From Stygiobacter sp. (GTDB lineage: Bacteria; Pseudomonadota; Alphaproteobacteria; Rhodospirillales; Magnetospirillaceae), in contig VBWB01000005.1 of the NCBI GenBank assembly GCA_006218045.1, forward strand, positions 1 through 64,000: a stretch of DNA of 64,000 nt. Reading direction: 5' to 3'. Below the pieces are notes generated by a model. The model saw only the letters and a program-made list of their open reading frames with translations, did no database searches and was not told the DNA's origin. A program made the translations under genes and the position numbers. Each line of letters opens with the position of its first letter. Within the stretch, counting starts at the first letter, position 1. This document shows positions 1 through 8,806 of this stretch, in pieces.

Positions 1-465
1 CAGGGCCCGGCCATCGTCACCAAGAACTACAAGCAATTGGGCATCACCCAGCCGCTGTACCAGTCGCACGGCGTGGCGTCGAAGGACTTCATCCGCCTGG
101 CCGGCGACGCCTCGGACGGGGTGCGTCTGCCCGCCGCCGGTCTGGTCATCGCCAGCCAGCTGGCCGCCACCGACCCGCAAAAGCCGGTGGTCACCGCCTT
201 CAAGAAGGATTACGAGGCGGCGTTCAAGTCGGAGGTCTCGACCTTCGCCGGCCATGCCTATGACGGTTTGCAGATCGCCCTGGCCGCCATCCAGCGCGCC
301 GGCACCAGTGACAAGGCCAAGGTTCGCGACGAGATCGAGAAGACCTCGGGCTATGTGGGCACCGGCGGCATCGTGTCCATGTCGGCCACCGACCACATGG
401 GCCTGAACCTGTCGGCCTTCCACATGGTGGAAATCGTCAAGGGCGACTGGAAGATGGTCGACTAG
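1..465 (+). CDS. Branched-chain amino-acid ABC transporter substrate-binding protein, C-terminal part
   Basis: The frame is open from base 1 and ends in TAG, so about 154 C-terminal codons are seen and the start lies outside the window. The protein should bind branched-chain or related amino acids in the periplasm and deliver them to the LivHMGF complex encoded downstream. Segments such as GHAYDGLQIALAAIQRAG and the closing GTGGIVSMSATDHMGL are typical of Leu/Ile/Val-binding proteins with the type I periplasmic fold. The gene is separated from livH by 265 bases that hold a palindromic repeat. The exact ligand cannot be read from this part. The family call rests on this C-terminal part and on the permease genes next to it. 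Confidence 0.85.
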   Translation, partial: QGPAIVTKNYKQLGITQPLYQSHGVASKDFIRLAGDASDGVRLPAAGLVIASQLAATDPQKPVVTAFKKDYEAAFKSEVSTFAGHAYDGLQIALAAIQRAGTSDKAKVRDEIEKTSGYVGTGGIVSMSATDHMGLNLSAFHMVEIVKGDWKMVD

Positions 466-502
466 CGGGCTACGGAAAAAATCTGTTTACCACTCTGTGA
501 TC

Positions 503-687
503 CGTCATCCCCGCGCAGGAGTTTGTGAATTTATTGATGTCTCCACCTTGTCACCCCGTCATACCCGCGCAGGCGGGTATCCAGGAGTCGGGGAAAAGGT
601 GGCGGTGCACCCCCTGGACTCCCGCCTGCGCGGGAGTGACGGCAAAAGGGAGTGGATAAATTCACGGACTTCTACGCGGGAATGATG
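503..687. repeat. Dispersed palindromic repeat, family A, copy 1 (full element)
   Basis: The element has outer inverted arms (about 503-536 and 654-687, both containing ATAAATTCAC and a CGCGGG/ATGA core). They enclose two internal hairpins: ATACCCGC/GCGGGTAT at 561-580 and ACTCCCGC/GCGGGAGT at 618-637. The two internal hairpins are inverted copies of each other, so the whole element can also fold as one long stem. A second copy lies at 10903-11036. It resembles the widespread REP/MITE-like hairpins of proteobacteria and contains no gene. It sits between the binding-protein gene and livH. Confidence 0.85.
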
Positions 688-730
688 AAACGGAAATGAA
701 CGTTTTGCCTTCTTGTTCAAGGGATGATTC

Positions 731-1603
731 ATGGCGGAACTGCTGCAATATCTGTTTGCCGGTCTGACCTCGGGGGCCATCTATGCCTTGGCCGGCTTGG
801 GTTTCGCCATCATCTACAACGCCAGCCACGTCATCAATTTCGCCCAAGGCGAATTCATCATGATCGGCGGCATGGCCACCGCCACCTTGACCGCCGCCGG
901 CATTCCGCTGCCAGCGGCGATCCTGGCCGCCATGATCCTGACCATGCTGGTGGGCATGGCGTTGGAAAAGTTCGCCATCGAGCCGGCGCGCAACGCCGAC
1001 GTGGTCACCATCATCATCATCACCATCGGCGCCTCGATCTTTCTGCGTGGCGCCGCCCAGGTGGTGTGGGACAAGGAATTCCACGCCCTCGCCCCGTTTT
1101 CCGGCGAAACCCCCATCCGCATCCTCGGCGCCACCCTGATGCCGCAAAGCCTGTGGGTTTTCGGCGTGTCCATGGCCGCCATCGCCCTATTGTGGTGGTT
1201 CTTCAATCGAACGCTTTTCGGCAAGGCCATGCTGGCCACCTCGTTCAACCGGCTGGCGGCGCAGTTGATGGGAATCGGCGTCAAACGGGTGCTGCTGGTC
1301 AGCTTCGCCCTGTCGGCGCTGCTGGGCGCGGTGGGCGGCATCGTCGTCACCCCCATCGCCTTCACCAATTACGAAGCCGGCATCATGCTGGGGCTCAAGG
1401 GGTTTTCCGCCGCCGTGCTGGGTGGTTTGGGCAACGGCATGGGGGCGGTGGTGGGCGGCCTGATCGTCGGTATCGCCGAGGCACTGGGTGCCGGCTACGT
1501 GTCGTCGGCCTATAAGGACGCCATCGCCTTCGTCATCATCCTGTTCGTGCTGTTCTTCATGCCCAACGGGCTGTTCGGCAAGAAGGGCGTCGACCGGGTA
1601 TGA
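731..1603 (+). CDS. livH: Branched-chain amino-acid ABC transporter permease LivH
   Basis: This 290-residue inner-membrane protein has about eight hydrophobic segments and matches the LivH permease family in length and motifs (GAIYALAGLGFAIIYNASHV at the N-terminus, AVLGGLGNGMGAVVGGLIVG near the C-terminus). With LivM it forms the channel for branched-chain amino acids. AAGGGA lies just upstream of the ATG. The stop overlaps the livM start (ATGA), which indicates translational coupling. A full family A repeat occupies the gap between this gene and the upstream binding-protein gene, so livH may be translated from a processed or attenuated transcript. Confidence 0.93.
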   Translation: MAELLQYLFAGLTSGAIYALAGLGFAIIYNASHVINFAQGEFIMIGGMATATLTAAGIPLPAAILAAMILTMLVGMALEKFAIEPARNADVVTIIIITIGASIFLRGAAQVVWDKEFHALAPFSGETPIRILGATLMPQSLWVFGVSMAAIALLWWFFNRTLFGKAMLATSFNRLAAQLMGIGVKRVLLVSFALSALLGAVGGIVVTPIAFTNYEAGIMLGLKGFSAAVLGGLGNGMGAVVGGLIVGIAEALGAGYVSSAYKDAIAFVIILFVLFFMPNGLFGKKGVDRV

Positions 1604-2558
1604 GCAAGACAAACTCCCTGTGGACCGCCCGCATGGGCGGCATGGCGCTGCTGGCGGCGGTTTTGGCCCTGGCGCCCCTGGGCTTCGCCAACGCCTATTA
1701 TTACGACGTGGCGGTCGGCGCGCTGTTCAATGCCATCATCTGTGTCGGCCTTAATCTGTTGATCGGCTATGGCGGCCAGATCAGCCTGGGCCACGGCGCC
1801 TTTTTCGCCCTGGGCGCCTATGGCAGCGCCATCGCCACCAGTCGCTGGGGGGTGCCGTCCGTGGCCGCCATGGCGGCGTCCGCTGTCCTGGTCGGGCTGA
1901 TGGCCTTTGTCATGGCCCGGCCCATCCTGCGCCTGAAAGGTCATTATCTGGCCATGGCCACCTTGGGCATCGGCATGATCATCTACATCGTCTTGAAGAC
2001 CGAGGCGCAATGGACCGGCGGCCCCGACGGCATGGGCGTCGACCCGCTGAGCGTGGCCGGGCTGACCCTGGCCACCGACCGGCAATGGTATTGGCTGAGT
2101 GCCGTGCTGCTGCTGCTGGCGGTGTGGTTGTCGCTCAATCTGGTGCAATCGCCGGTGGGCCGGGCGTTGCGTGCCGGTCACGGCGCCGAGATCGGCGCCC
2201 AGGTGGTCGGCGTCGACACCAGCCATTACAAGGTGCTGATGTTCGTGGTCTCGGCGGTGTTCGCGTCGGTGGTGGGATCGCTGTTCGCCCACAAGAACGG
2301 CTTCATCACTCCCGACATCGCCGGTTTCCATCGGTCCATCGAATTGGTGACCATGGTGGTGCTGGGCGGCATGGCGTCGATCTTCGGTGCGGTCATCGGC
2401 GCTTTCATCCTGACCGTGCTGCCGCAGATGCTGACCGCTTTCGACGATTACGAGGCGATGATCTTCGGTGCCATCATGATGGGCACCATGATCTTCCTGC
2501 CCAAGGGATTGCTGCCCAGCCTGATCCTGCTGATCAGGAAACGCATGGGGGGACGGTC

Positions 2559-2562
<4 letters not shown>
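1600..2562 (+). CDS. livM: Branched-chain amino-acid ABC transporter permease LivM
   Basis: This 320-residue multi-spanning membrane protein is the second permease subunit of the Liv importer. The segment GLNLLIGYGGQISLGHGAFF is the signature seen in nearly all LivM proteins, and the length is normal for the family. The ATG overlaps the livH stop by four bases, and the stop overlaps the livG start in the same way. The four transporter genes therefore form a tightly coupled unit. Nothing unusual was seen in the reading frame. Confidence 0.93.
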
Positions 2563-3319
<757 letters not shown>

Positions 3320-3320
<1 letters not shown>

Positions 3321-4024
3321 TGCTGTTGGAAATCCGCGGCCTTAGCAGCCATTACGGGCGCATCCAGGCGCTGGACGATGTCTCGGTGACGGTGGATCAG
3401 GGGGAGTTGGTCGCCTTGGTCGGCGCCAATGGCGCCGGCAAGACCACGCTTTTGCGCTGTCTGTCCGGGGTGCAGCCGATCAGCGCCGGCTCCATCCGCT
3501 TCGACGGTGCCGACATCACCCGGACCGCGCCGGAAAAGCGGGTGGCCCTGGGCATCGCCCAGGTGCCGGAAGGCCGTCAGGTGTTCGGCCCCATGAGCGT
3601 GGACGATAATCTGCGCCTGGGCGCCTATCGGCGTCAGGGCCGCCAGATGGCCGACGATCTGGAGCGCATGTACACGCTGTTTCCGGTCCTGTTCAAGAAG
3701 CGCGAATTGCCCGCCGGCACGCTGTCGGGCGGCCAGCAACAGATGCTGGCCATCGCCCGCGCCCTGATGAGCAATCCGCGCCTGCTGTTGCTGGACGAGC
3801 CCAGCATGGGGCTGGCGCCGCTGCTGGTGGCGGAAATTTTCGCCGTGGTGCAATCGTTGCGCGGTGACGGCGTCACCATTTTCCTGGTCGAGCAAAATGC
3901 CCATGCCGCCCTGACGCTGGCTGATCGCGGCTATGTGCTGGAAACCGGATCGGTGGTGATGACCGATCAGGGCCATGCCCTGTTGGCGGATGAACGGATC
4001 CAGCAGGCCTATCTGGGACTGTAA
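3320..4024 (+). CDS. livF: Branched-chain amino-acid ABC transporter ATPase LivF
   Basis: This 234-residue protein is the second ATPase of the Liv importer. It carries Walker A (GANGAGKTTLLRCLSG), the ABC signature LSGGQQQMLAIARAL, Walker B LLLLDEPSMGLAP and the switch His region FLVEQNAHAAL, all typical of LivF. The ATG shares one base with the livG stop codon. It is the last gene of the operon. No strong T-rich terminator follows, only an AT-rich dyad at 4035-4059. Confidence 0.94.
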
Positions 4025-4034
4025 CAGATAATAC

Positions 4035-4059
4035 TTTTACGTGTCATATGTGCGTAAAA
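4035..4059. promoter_or_regulatory. Dyad TTTTACG/CGTAAAA, possible operator or weak terminator
   Basis: The arms TTTTACG (4035-4041) and CGTAAAA (4053-4059) flank an 11-base centre that contains CATATG. The site lies 11 bases after the livF stop and about 60 bases before the amidotransferase start. It could be an operator for the downstream gene or a weak terminator for liv. There is no following T-run on the plus strand. Confidence 0.35.
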
Positions 4060-4117
4060 ACGCGTGGCGGGACGGCTGCGATCATGGTTCAATATGGCCT
4101 GCTTGGACCGAGGGGCC

Positions 4118-4822
4118 ATGAAAACCTGTACCGCCATTTGCCACGTCGCCTTCGAGGATCTGGACCTGCTGGAACCGGTGCTGCGTCGGCGCGGCTTTCA
4201 AATCCGGGTGATCGACGCCCCCTTGGGGGGGGTGGACGCGGTCGACCCGCTGGCCGATGACCTGCTGGTGGTTCTGGGCGGCCCCATCGGCGTTTACGAT
4301 CATGGCGATTTCCCCTTTCTGACCGATGAGATCGAACTGGTCCGCCGTCGCCTCGACGCCGACCGCCCGACCTTGGGTCTGTGTCTGGGGGCGCAGATCA
4401 TGGCCGCGGCCCTGGGGGCGCGAGTTTTCGCCAATCCCAACGGCAAGGAAATCGGCTGGTCCTCGTTGTCGCTGACGCCCGAGGCAGCCACCTCACCCTT
4501 GGCCCTGCTGGGGGCGGCGCCGGTGCTGCACTGGCATGGCGACACCTTCGATCTGCCCCATGGGGCGGTGCGTCTGGCCTCGACGCCGCAGACACTCAAT
4601 CAGGCCTTCGCCATCGGTCAATGCGGGTTGGCCTTGCAGTTCCATGTGGAGGCCTCGACCATGGGGCTGGAACGCTGGTATGTGGGCCATGTGGGGGAAA
4701 TTTCGGCCACCGACGGCGTGTCCGTCGCTGCCTTGCGGGCTGCCGCCCACACCCAGGGGGCGATCATGCAAAGGATCGGGCCGACCATGTTCGAGGCTTG
4801 GCTGGATCAGGTCTGCGCATAG
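4118..4822 (+). CDS. Class I glutamine amidotransferase-like protein (GMP synthase-type domain)
   Basis: This 234-residue protein has the class I glutamine amidotransferase fold. LGLCLGAQIMAAALGA carries the nucleophile Cys, and FHVEA near residue 180 supplies the His-Glu of the triad. VVLGGPIGVYDHGDFPFL forms the oxyanion-side loop. Stand-alone proteins of this type are usually annotated as GMP-synthase-like amidotransferases, and no synthetase partner is encoded beside it. The ATG at 4118 was chosen because GAGGGG lies just before it. An upstream in-frame start at 4064 lacks such a site. The acceptor substrate is unknown. Confidence 0.82.
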   Translation: MKTCTAICHVAFEDLDLLEPVLRRRGFQIRVIDAPLGGVDAVDPLADDLLVVLGGPIGVYDHGDFPFLTDEIELVRRRLDADRPTLGLCLGAQIMAAALGARVFANPNGKEIGWSSLSLTPEAATSPLALLGAAPVLHWHGDTFDLPHGAVRLASTPQTLNQAFAIGQCGLALQFHVEASTMGLERWYVGHVGEISATDGVSVAALRAAAHTQGAIMQRIGPTMFEAWLDQVCA

Positions 4823-4899
4823 CTGTTCAGTGCTCGGTAACCAATGTATAGTATAAACAAGGGCATCGGCGCAGGCCAAGCAAGCGGAAGAAAACGGCA

Positions 4900-6015
4900 G
4901 TGGAAGAGAAGCTAAGAGAGGAAGACGTCGCCCGGCTGCTGGCCAATCCTTCGGCCGAAATCCGTGCCGAGATCGCCGACAAGATCGCCGGACAGCACCA
5001 GGGGTTGAGTCAGGCCCAGCGCAAGCTGGCCGAGGATATTTTCCGCCTGATGGCCAAGGACGCCGAGGTTCGCGTGCGTGAGGCGCTGGCCCGCCAGCTC
5101 AAGGAAAATCCCACCGTTCCCCACGACATCGCCGCCAGTCTGGCCCGCGACGTGGAATCGGTGTCACTGCCCATGTTGCAGTTTTCCGAGGTGCTGACCG
5201 ACGAAGATCTGATCGAAATCGTCAAAAGCCAGGGCGCGGAAAAGCAGGTGGCGGTGGCCCGGCGCGCCCATGTATCGGCAGGGCTGGCCGACGCCTTGGT
5301 CGAGACCCACAACGAAAATGTCGTCGCCACCTTGGTCGGCAATGACGGCGCCGAAATCGCCGAGGCGACGTTGCAGCGCGTGGTCGACGAATTCGGCCAG
5401 TCCGATGCGGTGGGGGCCCCCCTGGTGTCGCGCCGCACCCTGCCGGTGACGGTGGCCGAGCGGCTGATGACCCGGGTGTCGGAAAACCTGCGCCAAGCCC
5501 TGATGGCCCGGCCCGACATGTCGCCGGAAACCGCCACCAATCTGATGTTGCAGGCGCGCGAACTGGCGGTTCTGGGATTGACCGACGCCGATACCGACGT
5601 GCTCAAACTGGTCGATCACCTGTACCGCAATGCCCGGCTGACGCCGTCCATCATCCTGCGCGCGGTGAGCATGGGCGACATGACCTTCTTTGAAGCGGCC
5701 ATGGCCAAACTGGCCCGCATCAAGCTGGAAAACGCCCGCACCCTGATCCACGATGCCGGTAAGCGCGGCTTCGAGGCACTGTTCGACAAGGCCGGACTGC
5801 CCAAGGCGTTTTATGCCGCCATGCGCGCAGCCATCGACGTATCCTATGAAATGGAATATGACGGTGGTCCCAATGATCGGGAACGCTTTTCACGGCGCAT
5901 GATCGAACGTATCCTGACCCAATACGGTGATCTGGGTGTCGATTTTGAAAACGACGATCTGGAATATCTGCTGGCCAAGATGAACCAATTGCCAGCGGCC
6001 ACTTTGAGCGAATAA
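4900..6015 (+). CDS. DUF2336 domain protein
   Basis: This 371-residue, probably cytoplasmic protein starts with GTG. The N-terminal half consists of short helical repeats resembling HEAT units (for example LLANPSAEIRAEIADKIA, and again around residue 55 and residues 80-115). This matches the DUF2336 family, which is common in Rhodospirillales and has no firm function. It has no membrane segment or signal peptide. It lies 36 bases upstream of an unrecognised 389-residue gene on the same strand, so the two are probably co-transcribed. HEAT-like architecture suggests a protein-binding scaffold, but that is inference. Confidence 0.75.
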   Translation: MEEKLREEDVARLLANPSAEIRAEIADKIAGQHQGLSQAQRKLAEDIFRLMAKDAEVRVREALARQLKENPTVPHDIAASLARDVESVSLPMLQFSEVLTDEDLIEIVKSQGAEKQVAVARRAHVSAGLADALVETHNENVVATLVGNDGAEIAEATLQRVVDEFGQSDAVGAPLVSRRTLPVTVAERLMTRVSENLRQALMARPDMSPETATNLMLQARELAVLGLTDADTDVLKLVDHLYRNARLTPSIILRAVSMGDMTFFEAAMAKLARIKLENARTLIHDAGKRGFEALFDKAGLPKAFYAAMRAAIDVSYEMEYDGGPNDRERFSRRMIERILTQYGDLGVDFENDDLEYLLAKMNQLPAATLSE

Positions 6016-6051
6016 TCATTCCTGACGGAATGCAGGGGAACTGGGAAGGGC

Positions 6052-7221
6052 ATGGCGGACAAGGGCAAGCCAGCGGCAGCCAAGCCGGTGGACAAGGATG
6101 CTGAGCAGCGCAAGGACATCATTCGTACCATCAAGGGGCCGGTCATGGCCCGCTTGCTGGAGATGGTGCCGGCCTTTGCCGCCTATGACGATCCCTACAC
6201 CACCATCATGAGTACCCCCGACCTGCTGAGCGCCTGTCTGCAATTGGTGCGCACCCGGCGGGAAAAGTTTCAGGAATTCCTGGTCGATATCGTCGGCAAC
6301 CCGGTCAGTACCGATGACGTGCCGTTGCGCTGCGGGCGCTCGCTCGATCAGATCGTCGGCATGGTGGTGCGTTCCGGCACCAAGGCCTATTCAGACAAGC
6401 GCTGGGGCTCGAATACCGGCGCGGCACACAAGATTCCCGTCACCCCGGCGCAGAGAAGCCTGTTGGACAAGTTGAGGGAACTGGTCGGCGGCAAGTGGAG
6501 CGAAGCCGAGATTCCCAAGCCCGGCCCGACCCATGGCGACAAGTTTTATGTCGCCATCAAGGACCACCTGGATTTCGATTGGCAGGTGCCGCTGATCCCC
6601 TATTTCGCCGAATTGCCCATCAAGCTGATCAATGAGTTGGGCCGTGGCGTCACCTCGTTGCGCACGCCCGAAGGCATTGCCGCCCTGGCCGATATCGGGC
6701 GCCATTCCATGGAGCAGGCGCGCAAGATCATGTCGGATGCCATGATGCGCGAAATGCTGGACACCCAGCCGCTGGCGGCCAAGGGCGTGGCCTTCCTGGG
6801 CAAGGACCGCTACGAATTCCTGCACGGCGCCGTCTATGAAAAGATGGGTGAGAATTTCTGGGAGATGTGTGTCGATTGCGATCGCCTGGAAGCCATGGAA
6901 ATCCAGAACGCCAAGGATCTGGAGCAGATGGCCGAGTGGCTGCATCTGATTTCCGGCGACACCATCACCCAGATCGTCACCTATTTGCAGTTCCACCAGA
7001 TTCCCATTTTCCTGGGGGTGGCGCAGGAGCGTCTGGGCGAACAGATCTTCGCGGAAATATTCGGTCCGCCCGGCAACAAGAAGCTGATCAAGATATTCTG
7101 CGAGAAGGTGGCGCGCACGCCGCTGGATCTGGCCGATCCGCTGGAAGACCTCAAGCGGCGCCTGCCCGACGTCTTCAATGCCTATCTGCGCTCGCCGGTG
7201 GATTTTGAAAAGGGATTGTGA
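6052..7221 (+). CDS. Conserved-looking hypothetical protein, 389 residues
   Basis: I do not recognise this protein. It starts with a Lys/Ala/Pro-rich tail (residues 1-20) and then reads as a soluble, mostly helical protein without signal peptide, membrane segment or clear nucleotide-binding motif. Two Cys in CVDCDRLEAME (near residue 275) and two conserved-looking stretches, FHQIPIFLGVAQERLGEQIF and LKRRLPDVFNAYLRSPVDF, may be useful as search seeds. AACTGGGAAGGGC precedes the ATG. It follows the DUF2336 gene by 36 bases and is followed by a hairpin block. Codon use matches its neighbours, so it is unlikely to be spurious. Confidence 0.7.
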   Translation: MADKGKPAAAKPVDKDAEQRKDIIRTIKGPVMARLLEMVPAFAAYDDPYTTIMSTPDLLSACLQLVRTRREKFQEFLVDIVGNPVSTDDVPLRCGRSLDQIVGMVVRSGTKAYSDKRWGSNTGAAHKIPVTPAQRSLLDKLRELVGGKWSEAEIPKPGPTHGDKFYVAIKDHLDFDWQVPLIPYFAELPIKLINELGRGVTSLRTPEGIAALADIGRHSMEQARKIMSDAMMREMLDTQPLAAKGVAFLGKDRYEFLHGAVYEKMGENFWEMCVDCDRLEAMEIQNAKDLEQMAEWLHLISGDTITQIVTYLQFHQIPIFLGVAQERLGEQIFAEIFGPPGNKKLIKIFCEKVARTPLDLADPLEDLKRRLPDVFNAYLRSPVDFEKGL

Positions 7222-7230
7222 TCGGCTACC

Positions 7231-7466
7231 CGGGGAAAAGTCCTTCGGCTTTGCCTCGGTGTACTTTTCCCCGATTTGGATGGAGAAAACCCGTGCTCAA
7301 GCAAGCTTTCCGCGCGGGTTTCAGTCTTTTCCCCGCCTTTGCCAAGCAAAGGCGGTAAACCGTAAAAGCGAAAAATAGGCGGAAGGCGCCGTCCCAAGCC
7401 TATTTTTCTCCGCTTCAATCAACGGGGAAAGTACACCGAGGCAAAGCCTGCGGACTTTTTCACGGG
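7231..7466. repeat. Composite inverted repeat with two family B hairpins and internal hairpins
   Basis: Two related hairpin units face each other: 7231-7273 (arms CGGGGAAAAGT/ACTTTTCCCCG) and 7423-7466. They share GGCTTTGCCTCGGTGTAC in opposite orientation. Between them lie further stem-loops, notably GAAAAATAGGC/GCCTATTTTTC (about 7369-7409) and CCGCCTTTG/CAAAGGCGG (7334-7354). There is no gene here. It separates a plus-strand operon from a minus-strand one and could act as a bidirectional terminator. A third related unit lies at 17330-17378. Confidence 0.8.
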
Positions 7467-7473
7467 TAACTGA

Positions 7474-8433
7474 TCAATCCTTTTTCTTGTCCAGATGCCG
7501 CTTGAATGCCTCGCACTGGTCGGCACGTTCGGCCTTGGGCGTGAACCAAACCGCGTCGAACGGCAGGTGGTCGGTGTCGTAGGTTTCCGCGTATTGGTCC
7601 GGCTCGGTCCTGCCGGGCTGGACTTCCAGGAAGGCTAGCGCCAGCACCTTCTTCCCCTTGGCCATGGCCGCCAGATGCACCGGCACCGCCCGGTCGGTGC
7701 GCACGTGGCCGGCCCCGGCGATCAACACGGCGCGCGGCGCTTGGGCCATGGTCCAGGCCATGGCGGCATCACGGGCGCGCTGGACGCGGACCATGGCCGG
7801 CAGCGCACGCTCGGGCAGCATGTTACAATGGCCGGCCTGGATGTCGGCTTCCATGGCCTGGCGCTGGCCGGGATCGTGCGGGCCTTCCAGGCCCAGCTTG
7901 TCGCGCCAGGGGGCGGGGATGTCGCCCTTGGCGATGGCACGGCTGTCATCCTTGGACAGATTGGCCGCCGCCAGGAGGGCGCCGGCCTCCAGCGCGGCCC
8001 GGGCGATGGGGCGGTAAAGCGCCCAGTCGGGCCAACCCGATTTGTCCCAGCCCAATGCCGGCCCCAGACCGTCGGCATCCTTGGGGTGGGCCGCCAGATG
8101 CGTTTCCAGCGCCTCGGCCTGACCGCGGTCCAGCATCTCGAAGGCGACCAGCGGCTTGGGCGAGGAGTGCGCCATCAGCCGCTCCACCATCCAGGCCTGC
8201 AAGGCGTGGTGGTCGGCGTTGTCGTGGGTTTCGCCCAGCAGCACCATGTCCGCCGCTGCCGCCTGCGCCGCCAATGCATCGGCGGTGATGAAGGCCTTGC
8301 TGGCCGGCTGCCAGACCTTGCCGACCAGCGGATGGTCGCGTCCCCACAGCGCGGTGGGGGCGGGCGGTTCCGCCGCCTGAAGCGAGGGGGCGAGCAGCAG
8401 GGCAACGGCAACGGCAACGGTACTAAGGCGCAT
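7474..8433 (-). CDS. ChaN-family putative haem-binding protein
   Basis: This 319-residue exported protein has a clear signal peptide (AVAVALLLAPSLQA then AEPP). It lacks the lipobox Cys found in many relatives. The segment LLGETHDNADHHALQAW (around residues 65-80) is the hallmark of the ChaN/Tiki-like family, and GAGHVRTDRAVP near the C-terminus is also typical. ChaN proteins have been linked to haem binding and iron uptake, but the role here is inferred. The start is the ATG at 8433, which overlaps the end of the DUF1850 gene by 11 bases. The gene is last in the TAXI-TRAP operon. Confidence 0.8.
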   Translation of the reverse strand: MRLSTVAVAVALLLAPSLQAAEPPAPTALWGRDHPLVGKVWQPASKAFITADALAAQAAAADMVLLGETHDNADHHALQAWMVERLMAHSSPKPLVAFEMLDRGQAEALETHLAAHPKDADGLGPALGWDKSGWPDWALYRPIARAALEAGALLAAANLSKDDSRAIAKGDIPAPWRDKLGLEGPHDPGQRQAMEADIQAGHCNMLPERALPAMVRVQRARDAAMAWTMAQAPRAVLIAGAGHVRTDRAVPVHLAAMAKGKKVLALAFLEVQPGRTEPDQYAETYDTDHLPFDAVWFTPKAERADQCEAFKRHLDKKKD

Positions 8434-8806
8434 GGCAGGGTTCCAGGGTGACCGGGTCGGTGCCGGCAATGTACGCCCATAAGGGCCGACAGTCGCCCCC
8501 GATGCATAGAACATGGTCGGCCACCGCATCCGAGCGGCCCAGGATCAGCCGGGGCAGGGGGGCCAAGCCGGGCTGCCATTCATACCAGCCGTCGCGCCGG
8601 ATGGCGCCGTCGGGCGGCTCCATGCCGGCGCCGCTGCCCTTGATGCGGGCCCGGGTCAGGTTCAGGCCAGTGCCATCGGCCTGCCAGTCTTCCTGCCATT
8701 CCACCTTTTCGATGGAATGGGTCCAGCGCAGGCCGAAGCGGCCCTCGGGCAGGTCCAGCCGAACAGTGTTCAGACCCGCCGCCAGCATCAGGCACAATCC
8801 GATCAC
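8423..8806 (-). CDS. DUF1850 protein linked to TAXI-TRAP transport
   Basis: This small protein of 127 residues has a short hydrophobic N-terminus (VIGLCLMLAAG) that may be a signal peptide or anchor. The segment FGLRWTHSIEKVEWQEDW is typical of DUF1850, a family often found beside fused TAXI-type TRAP permeases. The start is a GTG that overlaps the permease stop (GTGA), so translation is probably coupled. A longer in-frame extension upstream runs antisense-like inside the permease gene and was discounted. The function is unknown. The context suggests an accessory to the transporter. Confidence 0.78.
   Translation of the reverse strand: MIGLCLMLAAGLNTVRLDLPEGRFGLRWTHSIEKVEWQEDWQADGTGLNLTRARIKGSGAGMEPPDGAIRRDGWYEWQPGLAPLPRLILGRSDAVADHVLCIGGDCRPLWAYIAGTDPVTLEPCHAP

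Noticed and set aside
724-1515. Long histidine-rich frame overlapping livH
   Set aside because: It is a shifted-frame shadow of livH. High G+C third positions create long open frames here, and the protein has no family motif.
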